The notes under the pieces: generated by a model
Told to the model about the DNA's origin: nothing
The model's input: only the letters and a program-made list of their open reading frames with translations
Databases searched by the model: none
Shown: piece by piece, positions 25,003 to 33,774 of the stretch
Layout: each line of letters starts with the position of its first letter
Numbering within the stretch: position 1 is the stretch's first letter
Source: Pyrobaculum islandicum DSM 4184
Lineage (GTDB): Archaea; Thermoproteota; Thermoprotei; Thermoproteales; Thermoproteaceae
Assembly: GCF_000015205.1 (NCBI RefSeq)
Contig: NC_008701.1
Coordinates: forward strand, 1-64,000
Direction: 5' to 3'
Length of the DNA stretch: 64,000 nucleotides
Program-made: the position numbers and the translations under genes

Positions 25003-26415
25003 TTAAGTTCTTCTCCTCTTTATTAAAAAGAGCGCTACGGCTAGTATAACTACAACGGCCGCCGCCAGTGTTGTAATTGCTATAGACTGTTCAGGCGGCG
25101 TGGCTTGAGTCTGCGTAAGTAGCTTTTCTAACTCGGCCTCTACTCTCTGATATTTCGCCCTGGCGGCCTCTCTCCATGCCTGGACAAGTCTATCTCTATA
25201 GGTGGGGTCTCCCGCTATTTTGTCGTTTATTGCGACGGCGTCTTGATATGTAAAGGCCCTAGTCTGGCCTGTGGCGGGGTCTGTGTAGTTCACTGGCGCT
25301 CCCAAGAGGCGCCACAGTCTTTCAAACTGTTGTCTAGATATTCTGCCGGAGTAGTAGGCGTCTACTAGCTTCGCCCAGACGGAGGTGAGCTGGTCTTGGA
25401 GATCTACTAGAGTGGCCTCGTAGTAGTAGATAAAGGAGTAGTAATACGACGCGCTTTTTTCAGGCGGCACTGCCAATACCTTTGCCTTCATGAGCTTGTC
25501 TAAATGGCGTTTTAAAACTGCGGCTTTAGTCTGGTTTACGTCTGGGGAGTCTAACAGAGCTAGATTGCCGGGCAGTATATACCTATCTATAAGTCTCTTC
25601 TCTAACTCGGTGAGGAAGACTCTGGTTAATAAAGCCGCTGCTGTGGCATTGGCGCCCCGAGGCACGGCGATGGGGTCAAAGAGTATGTCTGTGCCGTCTG
25701 CCGGAATACAGTAGTCAAGCCCTGCGATAAAGACGTAGTAGTCAACCATGGGGCCGAAGAGAGCCTCGCCTCTCTTTACGACGTCTCGCACTGCGCCACT
25801 TGAGTCAACAAATCTAGAGTGAGCCGCCATGGCGGTGAGGAGTCTCCAGCCCTCCTCCCAGCCGTATATCTCTGTCACCAGTTGCATCATCGCGGCTGTG
25901 GAGGTGGACTTGGTAGGCCGCGCGAGGACGACGGGCTTAGCGCCTGTCTGTAGGTAGTATTTAGTGAGATTCGGCGAGGCGAGGGCCGCCCAGCTACACG
26001 CAAGCTGAACTCCCGCCTTGGCGAGGGCCTCGTTGCTATAGCCAATTACATAGCCTAAGAGACCGTAGACCACGTAGTACGTCTTCCCATCTGGCCCCAT
26101 CCGCTTGAGTAAAATACCCCCCGCCCTCTCTGGCATTTGTCTAAGCTCTGGGACATCTGGCATGGGGGCTAGGTAGCCCTCCCGCAGGAGGGCTTCGTAA
26201 AGCACCGGCGCGCCGGCCCAGAGGAAGTCTACGTCTCCCCTCTCTATGAGCCCCCTCCATTGGGTGGGGTCTGCGGGGATTATCCTAATGTCTGGTATAT
26301 ACTTCCGTAGTATTGGATACGCCGCGTCAATAGAGAGTTGGTCTGCTCTAGTCAACACCGTGGCGGAGGAGACAGATAAAGCCAGGAGTAATAGCGACGC
26401 CGCCAGCCGCCACAT
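25003..26415 (-). CDS. Membrane-anchored ABC substrate-binding protein (orphan)
   Basis: A 470-residue protein with an N-terminal signal, a periplasmic-binding fold (GDVDFLWAGAP, GYVIGYSNEAL, VLARPTKSTSTAAMM and VDSSGAVRD), and a C-terminal transmembrane helix with a KRRRT tail. It resembles the iron(III)/thiamine type of extracellular binding protein. No permease or ATPase is adjacent, so the partners are elsewhere. The carboxy-terminal anchor is typical of archaeal binding proteins. The ligand is not predictable. Confidence 0.8.
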   Translation of the reverse strand: MWRLAASLLLLALSVSSATVLTRADQLSIDAAYPILRKYIPDIRIIPADPTQWRGLIERGDVDFLWAGAPVLYEALLREGYLAPMPDVPELRQMPERAGGILLKRMGPDGKTYYVVYGLLGYVIGYSNEALAKAGVQLACSWAALASPNLTKYYLQTGAKPVVLARPTKSTSTAAMMQLVTEIYGWEEGWRLLTAMAAHSRFVDSSGAVRDVVKRGEALFGPMVDYYVFIAGLDYCIPADGTDILFDPIAVPRGANATAAALLTRVFLTELEKRLIDRYILPGNLALLDSPDVNQTKAAVLKRHLDKLMKAKVLAVPPEKSASYYYSFIYYYEATLVDLQDQLTSVWAKLVDAYYSGRISRQQFERLWRLLGAPVNYTDPATGQTRAFTYQDAVAINDKIAGDPTYRDRLVQAWREAARAKYQRVEAELEKLLTQTQATPPEQSIAITTLAAAVVVILAVALFLIKRRRT

Positions 26416-26444
26416 AATGGGCTTGTTTGTAGTTTATTAAAAAC

Positions 26445-27653
26445 TTATACTCTTTCTAAAACTACGGCGGCGCCTTGCCCACCGCCGACGCAAAGAGTAG
26501 CCACGCCGTAGTCAACGCCGTCTATCTGCATCTGTCTAGCCAACGTGCCTATTATCCTCGCGCCTGTGGCCCCCAGCGGGTGGCCTATGGCGATGGCGCC
26601 GCCTCTTGTGTTAACAATCTCGGGGTCTAGGCCGAGTTGTTTAATTGCATATAGCGTAACTACGGCAAAAGCCTCATTTATCTCCCACCTCCCTATCTGT
26701 TTGACCGTAAGTCCGGCCTTCTCAAGCGCTTTTTTCGACGCAGGCACGGGGCCCATGCCCATAACCTCAGGCGGCACTCCGGCGAAAGCCACAGCCCTAA
26801 TCTTAGCCAGAGGTTGAAGGCCGTGTTTTTTCACAACTTCGCCAGAGACAAGCATTATATATGCAGCGCCGGAGTTTAAAGGCGAGGAGTTGCCCGCAGT
26901 TATTACGCCATCTGGCTTAAACACAGGCGGGAGTTTGGCAAGCGCCTCGAGGCTTGTGTCTGGCCTAACAGACTGGTCTCTATCTACAACTTTCCTCTGG
27001 CCGTCTTTTTCCACCGCGACGGGCACTATCTCGTCTTTGAAATAGCCCTTTTCATACGCCTCTGCCGCCCTCCTGTGGCTTCTAAGAGACCACATGTCCA
27101 TCTCCTCCCTCTTTATGCCCGAGACCTCGGCTAGTCTCTCGGCGGTGAGCCCCATGACGTAGCCAATTGGCAGATTGTATAGTCTTACATACTCCTCGTC
27201 TGTAAGAAATTTAGGATTTATCTCAATATGTGGGTTTTCATACATAGGGGTCTTAGACATTTTTTCGACGCCGCCAGCTATTACCACGTCGGCCATACCC
27301 GTTGCCACTTCCATAGCTCCAAAAGCCACTGTAGTAATTGAAGAGGCGCACTGTCTATCTATATGCGCCGCCGGAATTGTGTAAGGCAGTTTGGCGGCGA
27401 AAACAACATGGCGGCCGCCGTAGAGCCACTGCTCGCCTACCGGCAGAGCTGTCCCTGTCAAGAGATCTTCTACATCTTCCGGCTTGACGCCAGTTTTTTC
27501 TAAAATCGCCCTCACAGGCACCGCCGCCAACTCCTCCGGTCTTACGTCCCAAAAGTCGTCTTTCTGAGGCTCCTTCCTAGAAAATCTCGTAAAGGCAGTT
27601 CTTGCAAACGCCACTATATAGACATTTTCAAGTCTTTTACCTACTGCAGACAT
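26445..27653 (-). CDS. Acetyl-CoA acetyltransferase (thiolase family)
   Basis: A 402-residue thiolase. The nucleophilic Cys is in DRQCASS (about residue 102), with NEAFAV, GHPLGATGAR and CVGGGQG giving the remaining catalytic residues. It joins or splits acyl-CoA chains, feeding either beta-oxidation or the mevalonate route. No DUF35 or HMG-CoA synthase gene is nearby, which argues for beta-oxidation-type or acetoacetyl-CoA chemistry. A TATA-like element lies about 24 nt before ATG 27653. Confidence 0.93.
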   Translation of the reverse strand: MSAVGKRLENVYIVAFARTAFTRFSRKEPQKDDFWDVRPEELAAVPVRAILEKTGVKPEDVEDLLTGTALPVGEQWLYGGRHVVFAAKLPYTIPAAHIDRQCASSITTVAFGAMEVATGMADVVIAGGVEKMSKTPMYENPHIEINPKFLTDEEYVRLYNLPIGYVMGLTAERLAEVSGIKREEMDMWSLRSHRRAAEAYEKGYFKDEIVPVAVEKDGQRKVVDRDQSVRPDTSLEALAKLPPVFKPDGVITAGNSSPLNSGAAYIMLVSGEVVKKHGLQPLAKIRAVAFAGVPPEVMGMGPVPASKKALEKAGLTVKQIGRWEINEAFAVVTLYAIKQLGLDPEIVNTRGGAIAIGHPLGATGARIIGTLARQMQIDGVDYGVATLCVGGGQGAAVVLERV

Positions 27654-27723
27654 AGGGGAGCGGATTTCCTAAGTTAATAATTATTACTTCAAAATTTTTA
27701 TAGAGGTCTTTTGCATCTCACTA

Positions 27724-28878
27724 ATGTCGTTGCCAAGGGCGTTTATAACATCAGTAGTGGGCTCTTGGCCTAGGCCAACTTGGCTAATAGAGGCCTTCGA
27801 GAAGTTCGAAAAGGGCCAGATGGACCAACAGACCTTCAACCAATACCTTGACGATGCCGTCAAACTCGCCATAAAAGACCAAGAGGAGGCGGGCCTAGAC
27901 GTGATCACAGATGGAGAGCAGCGGAGAACCTCCTTCGTGGCGTTCGTCGGTCAGAAGATAAGGGGGTTCAAGATCGTGAGGGTGGAGGAGCTACACCCCA
28001 ACGCCAAGGAGATCATGAAGAGATACAAAGCCCCCCTCACCCTCTGGAGGCCTGTCATTGCGGGCTATATAGAAGACAGCGTACTCGCCGTAGATGAAGT
28101 GCAATACGCCAAGAAGGTCACCCAGAAGCCTCTCAAGGTCACCCTCCCCTCCCCCTACCTCATAATGTGGGAGGCGTGGCACGCCAAGATCTCCGCCCCC
28201 TACTACCCTAGGCCGGAGGACGCCGCGGAGGCCTACGTCAAAGTGCTGAGGAACGAGATAGCACGGCTTATAGACGCCGGCGTGGCCTTCATACAGCTGG
28301 ACGAGCCCATGCTCGGCGACTTAATCGAGGCGGAGCAAGACAAGCCGGATAGGTACAAACAGGTGGCCTCTGAGCTCTACGGCCAGAAGTACAGAGGCCT
28401 AAAAGACGAGATACAGCTGGCGGTTGACCTCGTCAACGAGACGGTAAAGGGCTACACCACCTCTGTGAGGATAGGCATGCACCTAGACCGCTGGCCCACC
28501 GAGGAGTCCCCCATAGTTGGCTACGAACGCCTGGCCCCCCAGCTCTTCGACGTGAAAGTAAAGCAGTACGTAGTCGAGTACAAACACCCGAGGATGGGCA
28601 ACCCCGAGGAGTTCGCCAAGATACTCCCCACAGACAAGGAGATAGGGCTGGGCTCCATCGACGTCCGGGACCCCAAGAGGGTAGAGACCGTCGACGAGGT
28701 GGTGGCGCACGTAGAGAAGATTGTCAAATACGTCGACCCCACCAGGATATGGCTAAACCCAGACTGCGGCTTCGCCCCCGGCATGTACCGCGCCTTCCCG
28801 CGCGCCGTCGCCATAGAAAAGCTAAAGGTGATGGTAAAAGCCGCCCAGATTCTACGCCAGCGCTACTGGTGGGCTTAG
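27724..28878 (+). CDS. metE: Cobalamin-independent methionine synthase, catalytic-domain type
   Basis: A 384-residue protein matching the C-terminal catalytic half of MetE only, as in archaea. The start is TSVVGSWPRP. DGEQRR, FIQLDEP, a His in GMHLDRW and the zinc Cys in NPDCGFAPG are visible. The usual N-terminal domain of bacterial MetE is absent, so the methyl donor is probably not tetrahydrofolate polyglutamate. It stands alone, divergent from the thiolase. Confidence 0.9.
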   Translation: MSLPRAFITSVVGSWPRPTWLIEAFEKFEKGQMDQQTFNQYLDDAVKLAIKDQEEAGLDVITDGEQRRTSFVAFVGQKIRGFKIVRVEELHPNAKEIMKRYKAPLTLWRPVIAGYIEDSVLAVDEVQYAKKVTQKPLKVTLPSPYLIMWEAWHAKISAPYYPRPEDAAEAYVKVLRNEIARLIDAGVAFIQLDEPMLGDLIEAEQDKPDRYKQVASELYGQKYRGLKDEIQLAVDLVNETVKGYTTSVRIGMHLDRWPTEESPIVGYERLAPQLFDVKVKQYVVEYKHPRMGNPEEFAKILPTDKEIGLGSIDVRDPKRVETVDEVVAHVEKIVKYVDPTRIWLNPDCGFAPGMYRAFPRAVAIEKLKVMVKAAQILRQRYWWA

Positions 28879-28924
28879 GAACATACAATTTTTGTCGCAA
28901 CTCCTACAAACAGACGTCAGATCT

Positions 28925-29170
28925 CTAGTAACATCTTCTGCATGTCGTCTATACAGGCATCCTCTTGGCTAGGCTTTTTATAAGTGCGTTGTCGTTAACG
29001 AACCAATCTGCTTGTTTAGGCCGTCTGCCGCCAGTCTATTGGCGTCGTCAACCCTCTCTAGCCGCGCTACTCCTAATGTCGAGGTATAGGAAGACGTCCT
29101 CGGTGGAGAGCTCTCTCCCTAAGCTTCTCCACCACCCTATCCGCCGCCACACTGAGGGCCTTCTGTAGGG
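28925..29170 (-). pseudogene. Frameshifted helical-protein remnant
   Basis: On the minus strand three frames give pieces that join into one helical protein: VAADRVVEKLRER, ELSTEDVFLYLDIRSSAAREG, ANRLAADGLNKQ and FVNDNALIKSLAKRM. Stops and at least two frameshifts separate them. The alpha-helical, charge-alternating character resembles Pyrobaculum paREP/HEPN-like proteins, but that is only a resemblance. This explains the otherwise empty 28879-29212 gap. Confidence 0.45.
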
Positions 29171-29212
29171 GACGTGTTTTCAAGTTTTTATGTTGGGCTT
29201 GTTTGAAATGGC

Positions 29213-30181
29213 GTGGTGACTCCGCTTTGGAAGATATTTTTCCAGTTCTTAGCCCAGAGGGGGGTGGACTCTCTGTGTCTCCCTCTGCACTTTAAATGTA
29301 GGTGGGAGATTCCCCAGTGTGTGGCTGTGGGAGTACTTGTGGGGAGATACGCCGTGTGTAGGTGGGAGGGACGGGGGGAGTTCCTGGGGAGGTGGGAGGG
29401 GGTGGAGGTTTTGAGAGGCCGCGGCGTGGGAGTCTGCCGTTGGGTTTTGGCAAAGCGGTGCGTGGGGGAGCGGCTGGAGGTCGGTTTTTCGCCGCCGGAG
29501 AGGCCGCGGATTGTTGTCGACCTATCGCTGTGGGGAGAGCACACGCCGGGGGAGAAGCACGAGCTGGTGGAGCAGATCCTCGCGACGTTGGACGCAGTCC
29601 GTAGGGTGCTCTGGGACGGCAACCTCTGGGTGACGAACGCCCCTGGGGAGTTCCTGGAGTTGCTCGGCCTACACGCCAGGGGGCTTGTCCACCGGATGAA
29701 CATCTCGGGCGGCCCCCCGCCTCTGGAGAAGCCGGTGGTTCTCGACCCCGAGGGAGACTGTCTCTTCACAGAGGAGACAGCGCGGTCCCATTCAGAGTTT
29801 ATCATCGGTGGGATTGTGGACAAGGAGAGGACGGCTAAGTCGGGCACCAGGAGGCTGGCGGAGTTGCTCGGCGTGGAGAAGAGGTGTAGGATAGAGCTGA
29901 GGGGGTCTCTCGTGGGGGTGCCAGACAGGATAAACAAAATAGCCGAGATCGTGCTGTCGGTTCTCGCCGGCGTACCCCTGGAGGAGGCCATCCTCAGGGC
30001 CCAGGCCAAGAGAGACAGAGTCTACAGACTCATGTGGGAGATCCAGAAAAGGGCCCGCCGGCTCCCAGACGGCAGACTGGCGATCACGAGAGACGCCCTC
30101 GCCGAGGCCAACTGGCTGGGGGCGCCCCCCGGTGAGGTGGAGCTAGCCCTCAGGAAGACCCATGCTGTGGTTCTAGGGTAA
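29213..30181 (+). CDS. Trm10-type tRNA (purine-N1)-methyltransferase
   Basis: A 322-residue protein of the archaeal Trm10 (SPOUT-like) group, which methylates position 9 of tRNA. The SAM-knot signature is EFIIGGIVDKERTAKSGT near residues 195-215, with VVDLSLW earlier and LRGSLVGVPDRINKIAEIVL after it. The N-terminal 90 residues are Cys/Arg/Trp-rich and variable, as in other Trm10 proteins. The start is GTG 29213 (TATA-like GTTTTTATG about 25 nt before). It overlaps the convergent dipeptidase by 9 bp. Confidence 0.82.
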   Translation: MVTPLWKIFFQFLAQRGVDSLCLPLHFKCRWEIPQCVAVGVLVGRYAVCRWEGRGEFLGRWEGVEVLRGRGVGVCRWVLAKRCVGERLEVGFSPPERPRIVVDLSLWGEHTPGEKHELVEQILATLDAVRRVLWDGNLWVTNAPGEFLELLGLHARGLVHRMNISGGPPPLEKPVVLDPEGDCLFTEETARSHSEFIIGGIVDKERTAKSGTRRLAELLGVEKRCRIELRGSLVGVPDRINKIAEIVLSVLAGVPLEEAILRAQAKRDRVYRLMWEIQKRARRLPDGRLAITRDALAEANWLGAPPGEVELALRKTHAVVLG

Positions 30182-31096
30182 GACCTCTCTGAGCACTCTG
30201 GCGGCGTTTCTCCACATGACTGCCTCCACCTCCTCACGTCTGAAGCCGGCCTCTATCAGCGCCTCTGCCAGGCGGGGGATCTTATCCACCGACTCCAAGC
30301 CCTGGGGCGTTGTAGATATGCCGAGGTAGTCTGTGCCTATGGCTAAAATCTCCACGCCGAATTTATCCCTTATGTATCTCGCGTGTTTCGCCAAATCTCT
30401 AGGGGTCGGGTCGCTGGATATAGTAGACGGTATAAAGGTGAGGCCTATCACTCCGCCTACGTCGCGCAGCTTCTTAAGCACCTCGTCTCCGACGTTTCTC
30501 CTATGGCTATACACCGCGACGGCGTTGGCGTGGCTCACCACTACCGGCCTCCTCGCCGCCTCTAGGACATCCAAGGCGGTCCTCTCCCCAGCGTGCGCCA
30601 GATCCACCAAGACCCCCATCCTCTGCGCCGTCTCCACAAGCCCGTAGCCCTCTTCGGAAAGGCCGCGGTCTCTCCCCCCGCAACACGACCCTCCCCACCG
30701 GTTGCTAAGATTCCATGTCAAGCCCAAGGCCCGTAGCCCCAGCCTGTAGAAGAGCCTTAGGTCGTCCGCCGACGAGAGGACGTCGGCTCCCTCAAGTACA
30801 ATGAGGAACTTCAGCCCCGGCGCGGCTAAATCGCCCCTTCTCTCCACGATCTTTATGCCGTGGGTCTCAGACAGAGCGTAATACACCTTGAACCCCTCCA
30901 GCGCCAGCTGGAGACTCGGCGACCAGCCGCTGTAGGAGTTGACAAATGGGAAGACAGCCGCGACCACGAGTTCTGCCCCCGCCCTCCTCAGCTTCGGCAA
31001 ATCGCTCTGTCTCCACTCTGCGTCTACGTCGAAGGGCTGGGGGCTGAGAGAGGTGAGAAAATAGTGGGCTATGTCTTCGTGTAGATCTATAAACAT
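30173..31096 (-). CDS. Membrane dipeptidase family protein (peptidase M19)
   Basis: About 307 residues. DLHED at the N-terminus supplies the first metal ligands, with VSHAN, SHRRN and GTDYLG later, the usual zinc set of M19 dipeptidases. It cleaves dipeptides or beta-lactam-like bonds. I place the start at ATG 31096, because TGATG joins it by one base to the stop of the small gene at 31096-31230. Confidence 0.88.
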   Translation of the reverse strand: MFIDLHEDIAHYFLTSLSPQPFDVDAEWRQSDLPKLRRAGAELVVAAVFPFVNSYSGWSPSLQLALEGFKVYYALSETHGIKIVERRGDLAAPGLKFLIVLEGADVLSSADDLRLFYRLGLRALGLTWNLSNRWGGSCCGGRDRGLSEEGYGLVETAQRMGVLVDLAHAGERTALDVLEAARRPVVVSHANAVAVYSHRRNVGDEVLKKLRDVGGVIGLTFIPSTISSDPTPRDLAKHARYIRDKFGVEILAIGTDYLGISTTPQGLESVDKIPRLAEALIEAGFRREEVEAVMWRNAARVLREVLP

Positions 31097-31230
31097 CACT
31101 CTTCTAACTCATCGATTATACTACGGAGTTCGTCTATCGCCTCTTCAACTAGTTTACAATCGCCCTCCTCTACGGCAGACTCTAAGAGATCTACTACTTC
31201 GCGAAGCCGTCTAGCCAATTTTTCAGACAT
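31096..31230 (-). CDS. Short acidic helical protein (44 aa)
   Basis: A 44-residue ORF, too short for most gene finders. It starts MSEKLARRLREVVDLLES and ends in IDELEE. It is strongly charged and amphipathic, so likely a coiled coil. Its stop overlaps the start of the dipeptidase (TGATG), and a TATA-like GTTATAAGG lies about 21 nt upstream, so it looks like the first gene of that transcript. No relative is known to me. Confidence 0.6.
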   Translation of the reverse strand: MSEKLARRLREVVDLLESAVEEGDCKLVEEAIDELRSIIDELEE

Positions 31231-31258
31231 ACGTCCAAGTTCTCACAGCCTTATAACA

Positions 31259-31909
31259 CTACCTACCTCTGACATTGCCCCACGCCTCTACGTGGAGCCT
31301 GGGGGTGACGCGGAGCTTGTGTTTAACCGCGGCGTCCCATATGCGGCGGAGCACCTCGGCGTGTTGCTCCGGCGTCTCGGCGAGCGGCATTAGGAAAACT
31401 CTCTCGCGTGGTATGCCGTGTTTCTCAACGTAACGGACTGCCTCCTCCACGTCCTCTTCGCCCCCCACCACGAACTTAAACCATGCCTTGGGGCTCCTTG
31501 GGTAATGGGGATGGAGGAGGGCGTCTACTCTTGCGTTAGAGAGCTTAGGCGACACGTCGTAGAAATCAACACAAGCGTCTAACTGTGGAGTGGGCGGGTA
31601 GACGCCGCTGGTCTCGACTTCAACAGTGCCCAGCCGCCGGAGGGGGCAGGCCAACTCGTGGAGGTTGCGCCAGATCAACGGTTCCCCTCCCGTGATGACG
31701 ACATGACCCAGCTGGCCGTATGCCGCAGCCCTCTGGACGACCTCTTCGGCGTCTATCTCAACTCCGCCTAGAGGGTCCCAGCTGTATTTCGTATCGCAGT
31801 ACCGACACCGTATTGGACAGCCCGCCAGCCTTATGAAGACGGCAGGTTTGCCGAGGTTCACCCCCTCGCCTTGGAGAGAGGCGAAGATCTCAACTACGCG
31901 GAATTTCAC
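31259..31909 (-). CDS. queE: 7-carboxy-7-deazaguanine synthase
   Basis: A 216-residue radical SAM enzyme that makes 7-carboxy-7-deazaguanine, a step toward archaeosine in tRNA. EIFASLQGEG at the N-terminus is the QueE signature, followed by the cluster motif CPIRCRYCDTKY, VVITGGEPL and VETSGVYPP. The C-terminal part is normal. It follows the 150-residue gene at 31906 with an ATGA overlap. Other queuosine/archaeosine genes are not in the window. Confidence 0.93.
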   Translation of the reverse strand: MKFRVVEIFASLQGEGVNLGKPAVFIRLAGCPIRCRYCDTKYSWDPLGGVEIDAEEVVQRAAAYGQLGHVVITGGEPLIWRNLHELACPLRRLGTVEVETSGVYPPTPQLDACVDFYDVSPKLSNARVDALLHPHYPRSPKAWFKFVVGGEEDVEEAVRYVEKHGIPRERVFLMPLAETPEQHAEVLRRIWDAAVKHKLRVTPRLHVEAWGNVRGR

Positions 31910-32358
31910 GGAGGAGAATACTCCAATTGCATTTGGGCCAGTTGTTTTAACACGGCGTCTATATACCGCTCTGCCTCAGCTCTATTGATAGCCCTCTCTG
32001 TGTATATATGGCGGAGGACTTCTTCATATTTTTTATACTGCTCGTTTAACTTCCTCCAGGGGATTGTCTTTAGTTTTTCCGCGAGCTGCGGGTCTGTCGG
32101 CAGTCTGCCCTCCGCCATTAGACAGGCAATTATTGGATAGCCCACATACCCCCTATACACAGTGCCGTTATCATCGCTATATACACGTCTGCCGGAGATT
32201 TCAACGTGATACACTCTGTCTCCCTCTGAAGACAATACTTCACAACGGCCTGGCCCCAACATTTTCACTCTGCCATCTGCCACAGCGCCGAGGGCCTCAA
32301 GCACTTTTATCCTAGGCGGCAGTTTAAGTTTCATAGTCCGTCCATTAACCCGACTCAT
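31906..32358 (-). CDS. Conserved hypothetical protein upstream of queE
   Basis: A 150-residue protein with a basic beta-rich N-terminal half (KVLEALGAVADGRVKML and VYHVEISGRRVYSDD) and a helical C-terminal half. An SWIM-like or PUA-like role is possible but nothing is diagnostic. The TATA-like TTAAATAA (32378-32385) lies about 24 nt before ATG 32358. An ATGA overlap with queE means the two are translated together, which suggests a link to deazapurine or tRNA modification. Confidence 0.75.
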   Translation of the reverse strand: MSRVNGRTMKLKLPPRIKVLEALGAVADGRVKMLGPGRCEVLSSEGDRVYHVEISGRRVYSDDNGTVYRGYVGYPIIACLMAEGRLPTDPQLAEKLKTIPWRKLNEQYKKYEEVLRHIYTERAINRAEAERYIDAVLKQLAQMQLEYSPP

Positions 32359-32439
32359 CTAGTCAATAAAAAAGGGGTTATTTAATCCATACACACTCTC
32401 TACGTTAGTTGTTACAACGTCGGGATGCAAAGACAACAC

Positions 32440-32565
32440 ATCGCGCTATCGGTCAGGGCTGTTGCGTCTGTCGAGCCCGTCCGCCTGGGCGCGGCCGGCC
32501 CGCCTGCCAGGGCGTCTGGCAGGGGCGGGCCCCGAGCCCCCGGGGGAAGGCCGGCGTGACATTAA
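32440..32565. ncRNA. GC-rich structured RNA candidate
   Basis: Within the 219-bp gap after the gene starting at 32358, about 120 bp are very GC-rich. They hold a strong hairpin with arms GCCCGCCTGCCAG and CTGGCAGGGGCGGGC, flanked by GGCCGG/CCGGCC pairs. A TATA-like element (32378-32385) near-palindromic enough to work both ways lies upstream on the + strand. High GC outside genes is a known sign of RNA genes in hyperthermophiles. No RNase P, SRP or H/ACA signature is clear and the strand is unknown. Confidence 0.35.
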
Positions 32566-32577
32566 GGGAGCCAAGTT

Positions 32578-33774
32578 TCACATTGCCTTCTCAACTATAA
32601 CCTTTTCAATACTCTCTACATACCGCCTTGCTTGCTCTGGCAGATATCTGTGTATATCTGTAGTGACAAACCCCCTCACTAATAGAGACACAGCCTCTTC
32701 GTAGGTAAAGCCCTTGGCCTGTAGATAGTTTATCTCCTCCTCAGCCAGTCTCCCAATAGAGGCTTCGTGTGTCAACATCGCGTCTTGGTGATAAGCCGCC
32801 AGCTGTGGGATGGTGACTATGTTGGCACTGCCGGAGAGTAAAAGGCCGCTACACTCAACATGGCCTCTAGAGAGCTTATGCGCCTCGACTAAAGCCCTCA
32901 TGGTGATGTTAGATCTGTCTGTCGCAAGCGCCCTCGTGGTCAACTCAACTGCAGCCCCGTCGCCTTCCAATACAGCCGTCGTCCCCACGTCAATCTGCGC
33001 ACTCCCCAGCCCCAGGAGTATAGAAGTCGCGTGGGCTCTCGCCCCCTCTCTCAACACAATCCTCGGACTCGTCTGGAGGGAGTTCACCTCTTGGAGATTG
33101 GCATAATATCCGACGTACTCTCCGCCCTCCTCTACGAGAACCCCCGTGCGAGGTCTTACATGCGCCGCCTTCGTCCAGTTATGTACCATTATATAACGGA
33201 GTTTGGCCCCCCTTAATACGTAAAACTCAGAAATCCCCACGTGTAGCCCCACGACCTCCGGTGCAATTACACACCCAGTGTAGACCACCGCCTCAGCCCC
33301 CTCTTCTACAATAACGACGTTGTGCGGCGCCTGGAGACCCCCCCGGACGATAGAAAGACAGGCGAGGATAGGATCTCTCACCTTAGCCCCCGCCTTGACT
33401 CTAATCACATATCCCCCAACCCCCCTTAGAGCTGCTACAGCTGTATATTTATCAAGGTCAGGCGGCACAAGACGCCAGAGGTACTCCCTGGCGAGGTCTG
33501 GATATGCGTCGGCAAACTCCTCTACTCTATACACCTCGACCCCCGGGATCCTACTTAAGTATCTGAAATATGCACTATCTCCCTGTATGTAGTAAGCCGG
33601 CGCTCCCATAGACACGCCGACTTTATTCGCGACTGCAACCACAGCCTCCTCACTAGTGGGCGTCCTCCCGTCGCCAAACTGTGTAACATCGACATCTGGG
33701 CCGTGGGGAGCCGGCTTGTTTAACGCCGCTTTAGCTCTCTCTCTTATTTTTTCAAACCAGCCCTGCGAAGCCAT
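32578..33774 (-). CDS. SufB/SufD-family Fe-S cluster assembly protein
   Basis: A 398-residue SufB/SufD scaffold protein. The right-handed beta-helix core is visible in the middle (VVIVEEGAEAVVYTGC, VGISEFYVLRGAKLRYI), and the end has the HEASIGRLAEEEINYLQAKGF pattern common to SufB and SufD. It lies after sufC with a 23-bp overlap. Only one such gene is here, so the scaffold may be a homodimer, or a second subunit lies elsewhere. Confidence 0.88.
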   Translation of the reverse strand: MASQGWFEKIRERAKAALNKPAPHGPDVDVTQFGDGRTPTSEEAVVAVANKVGVSMGAPAYYIQGDSAYFRYLSRIPGVEVYRVEEFADAYPDLAREYLWRLVPPDLDKYTAVAALRGVGGYVIRVKAGAKVRDPILACLSIVRGGLQAPHNVVIVEEGAEAVVYTGCVIAPEVVGLHVGISEFYVLRGAKLRYIMVHNWTKAAHVRPRTGVLVEEGGEYVGYYANLQEVNSLQTSPRIVLREGARAHATSILLGLGSAQIDVGTTAVLEGDGAAVELTTRALATDRSNITMRALVEAHKLSRGHVECSGLLLSGSANIVTIPQLAAYHQDAMLTHEASIGRLAEEEINYLQAKGFTYEEAVSLLVRGFVTTDIHRYLPEQARRYVESIEKVIVEKAM

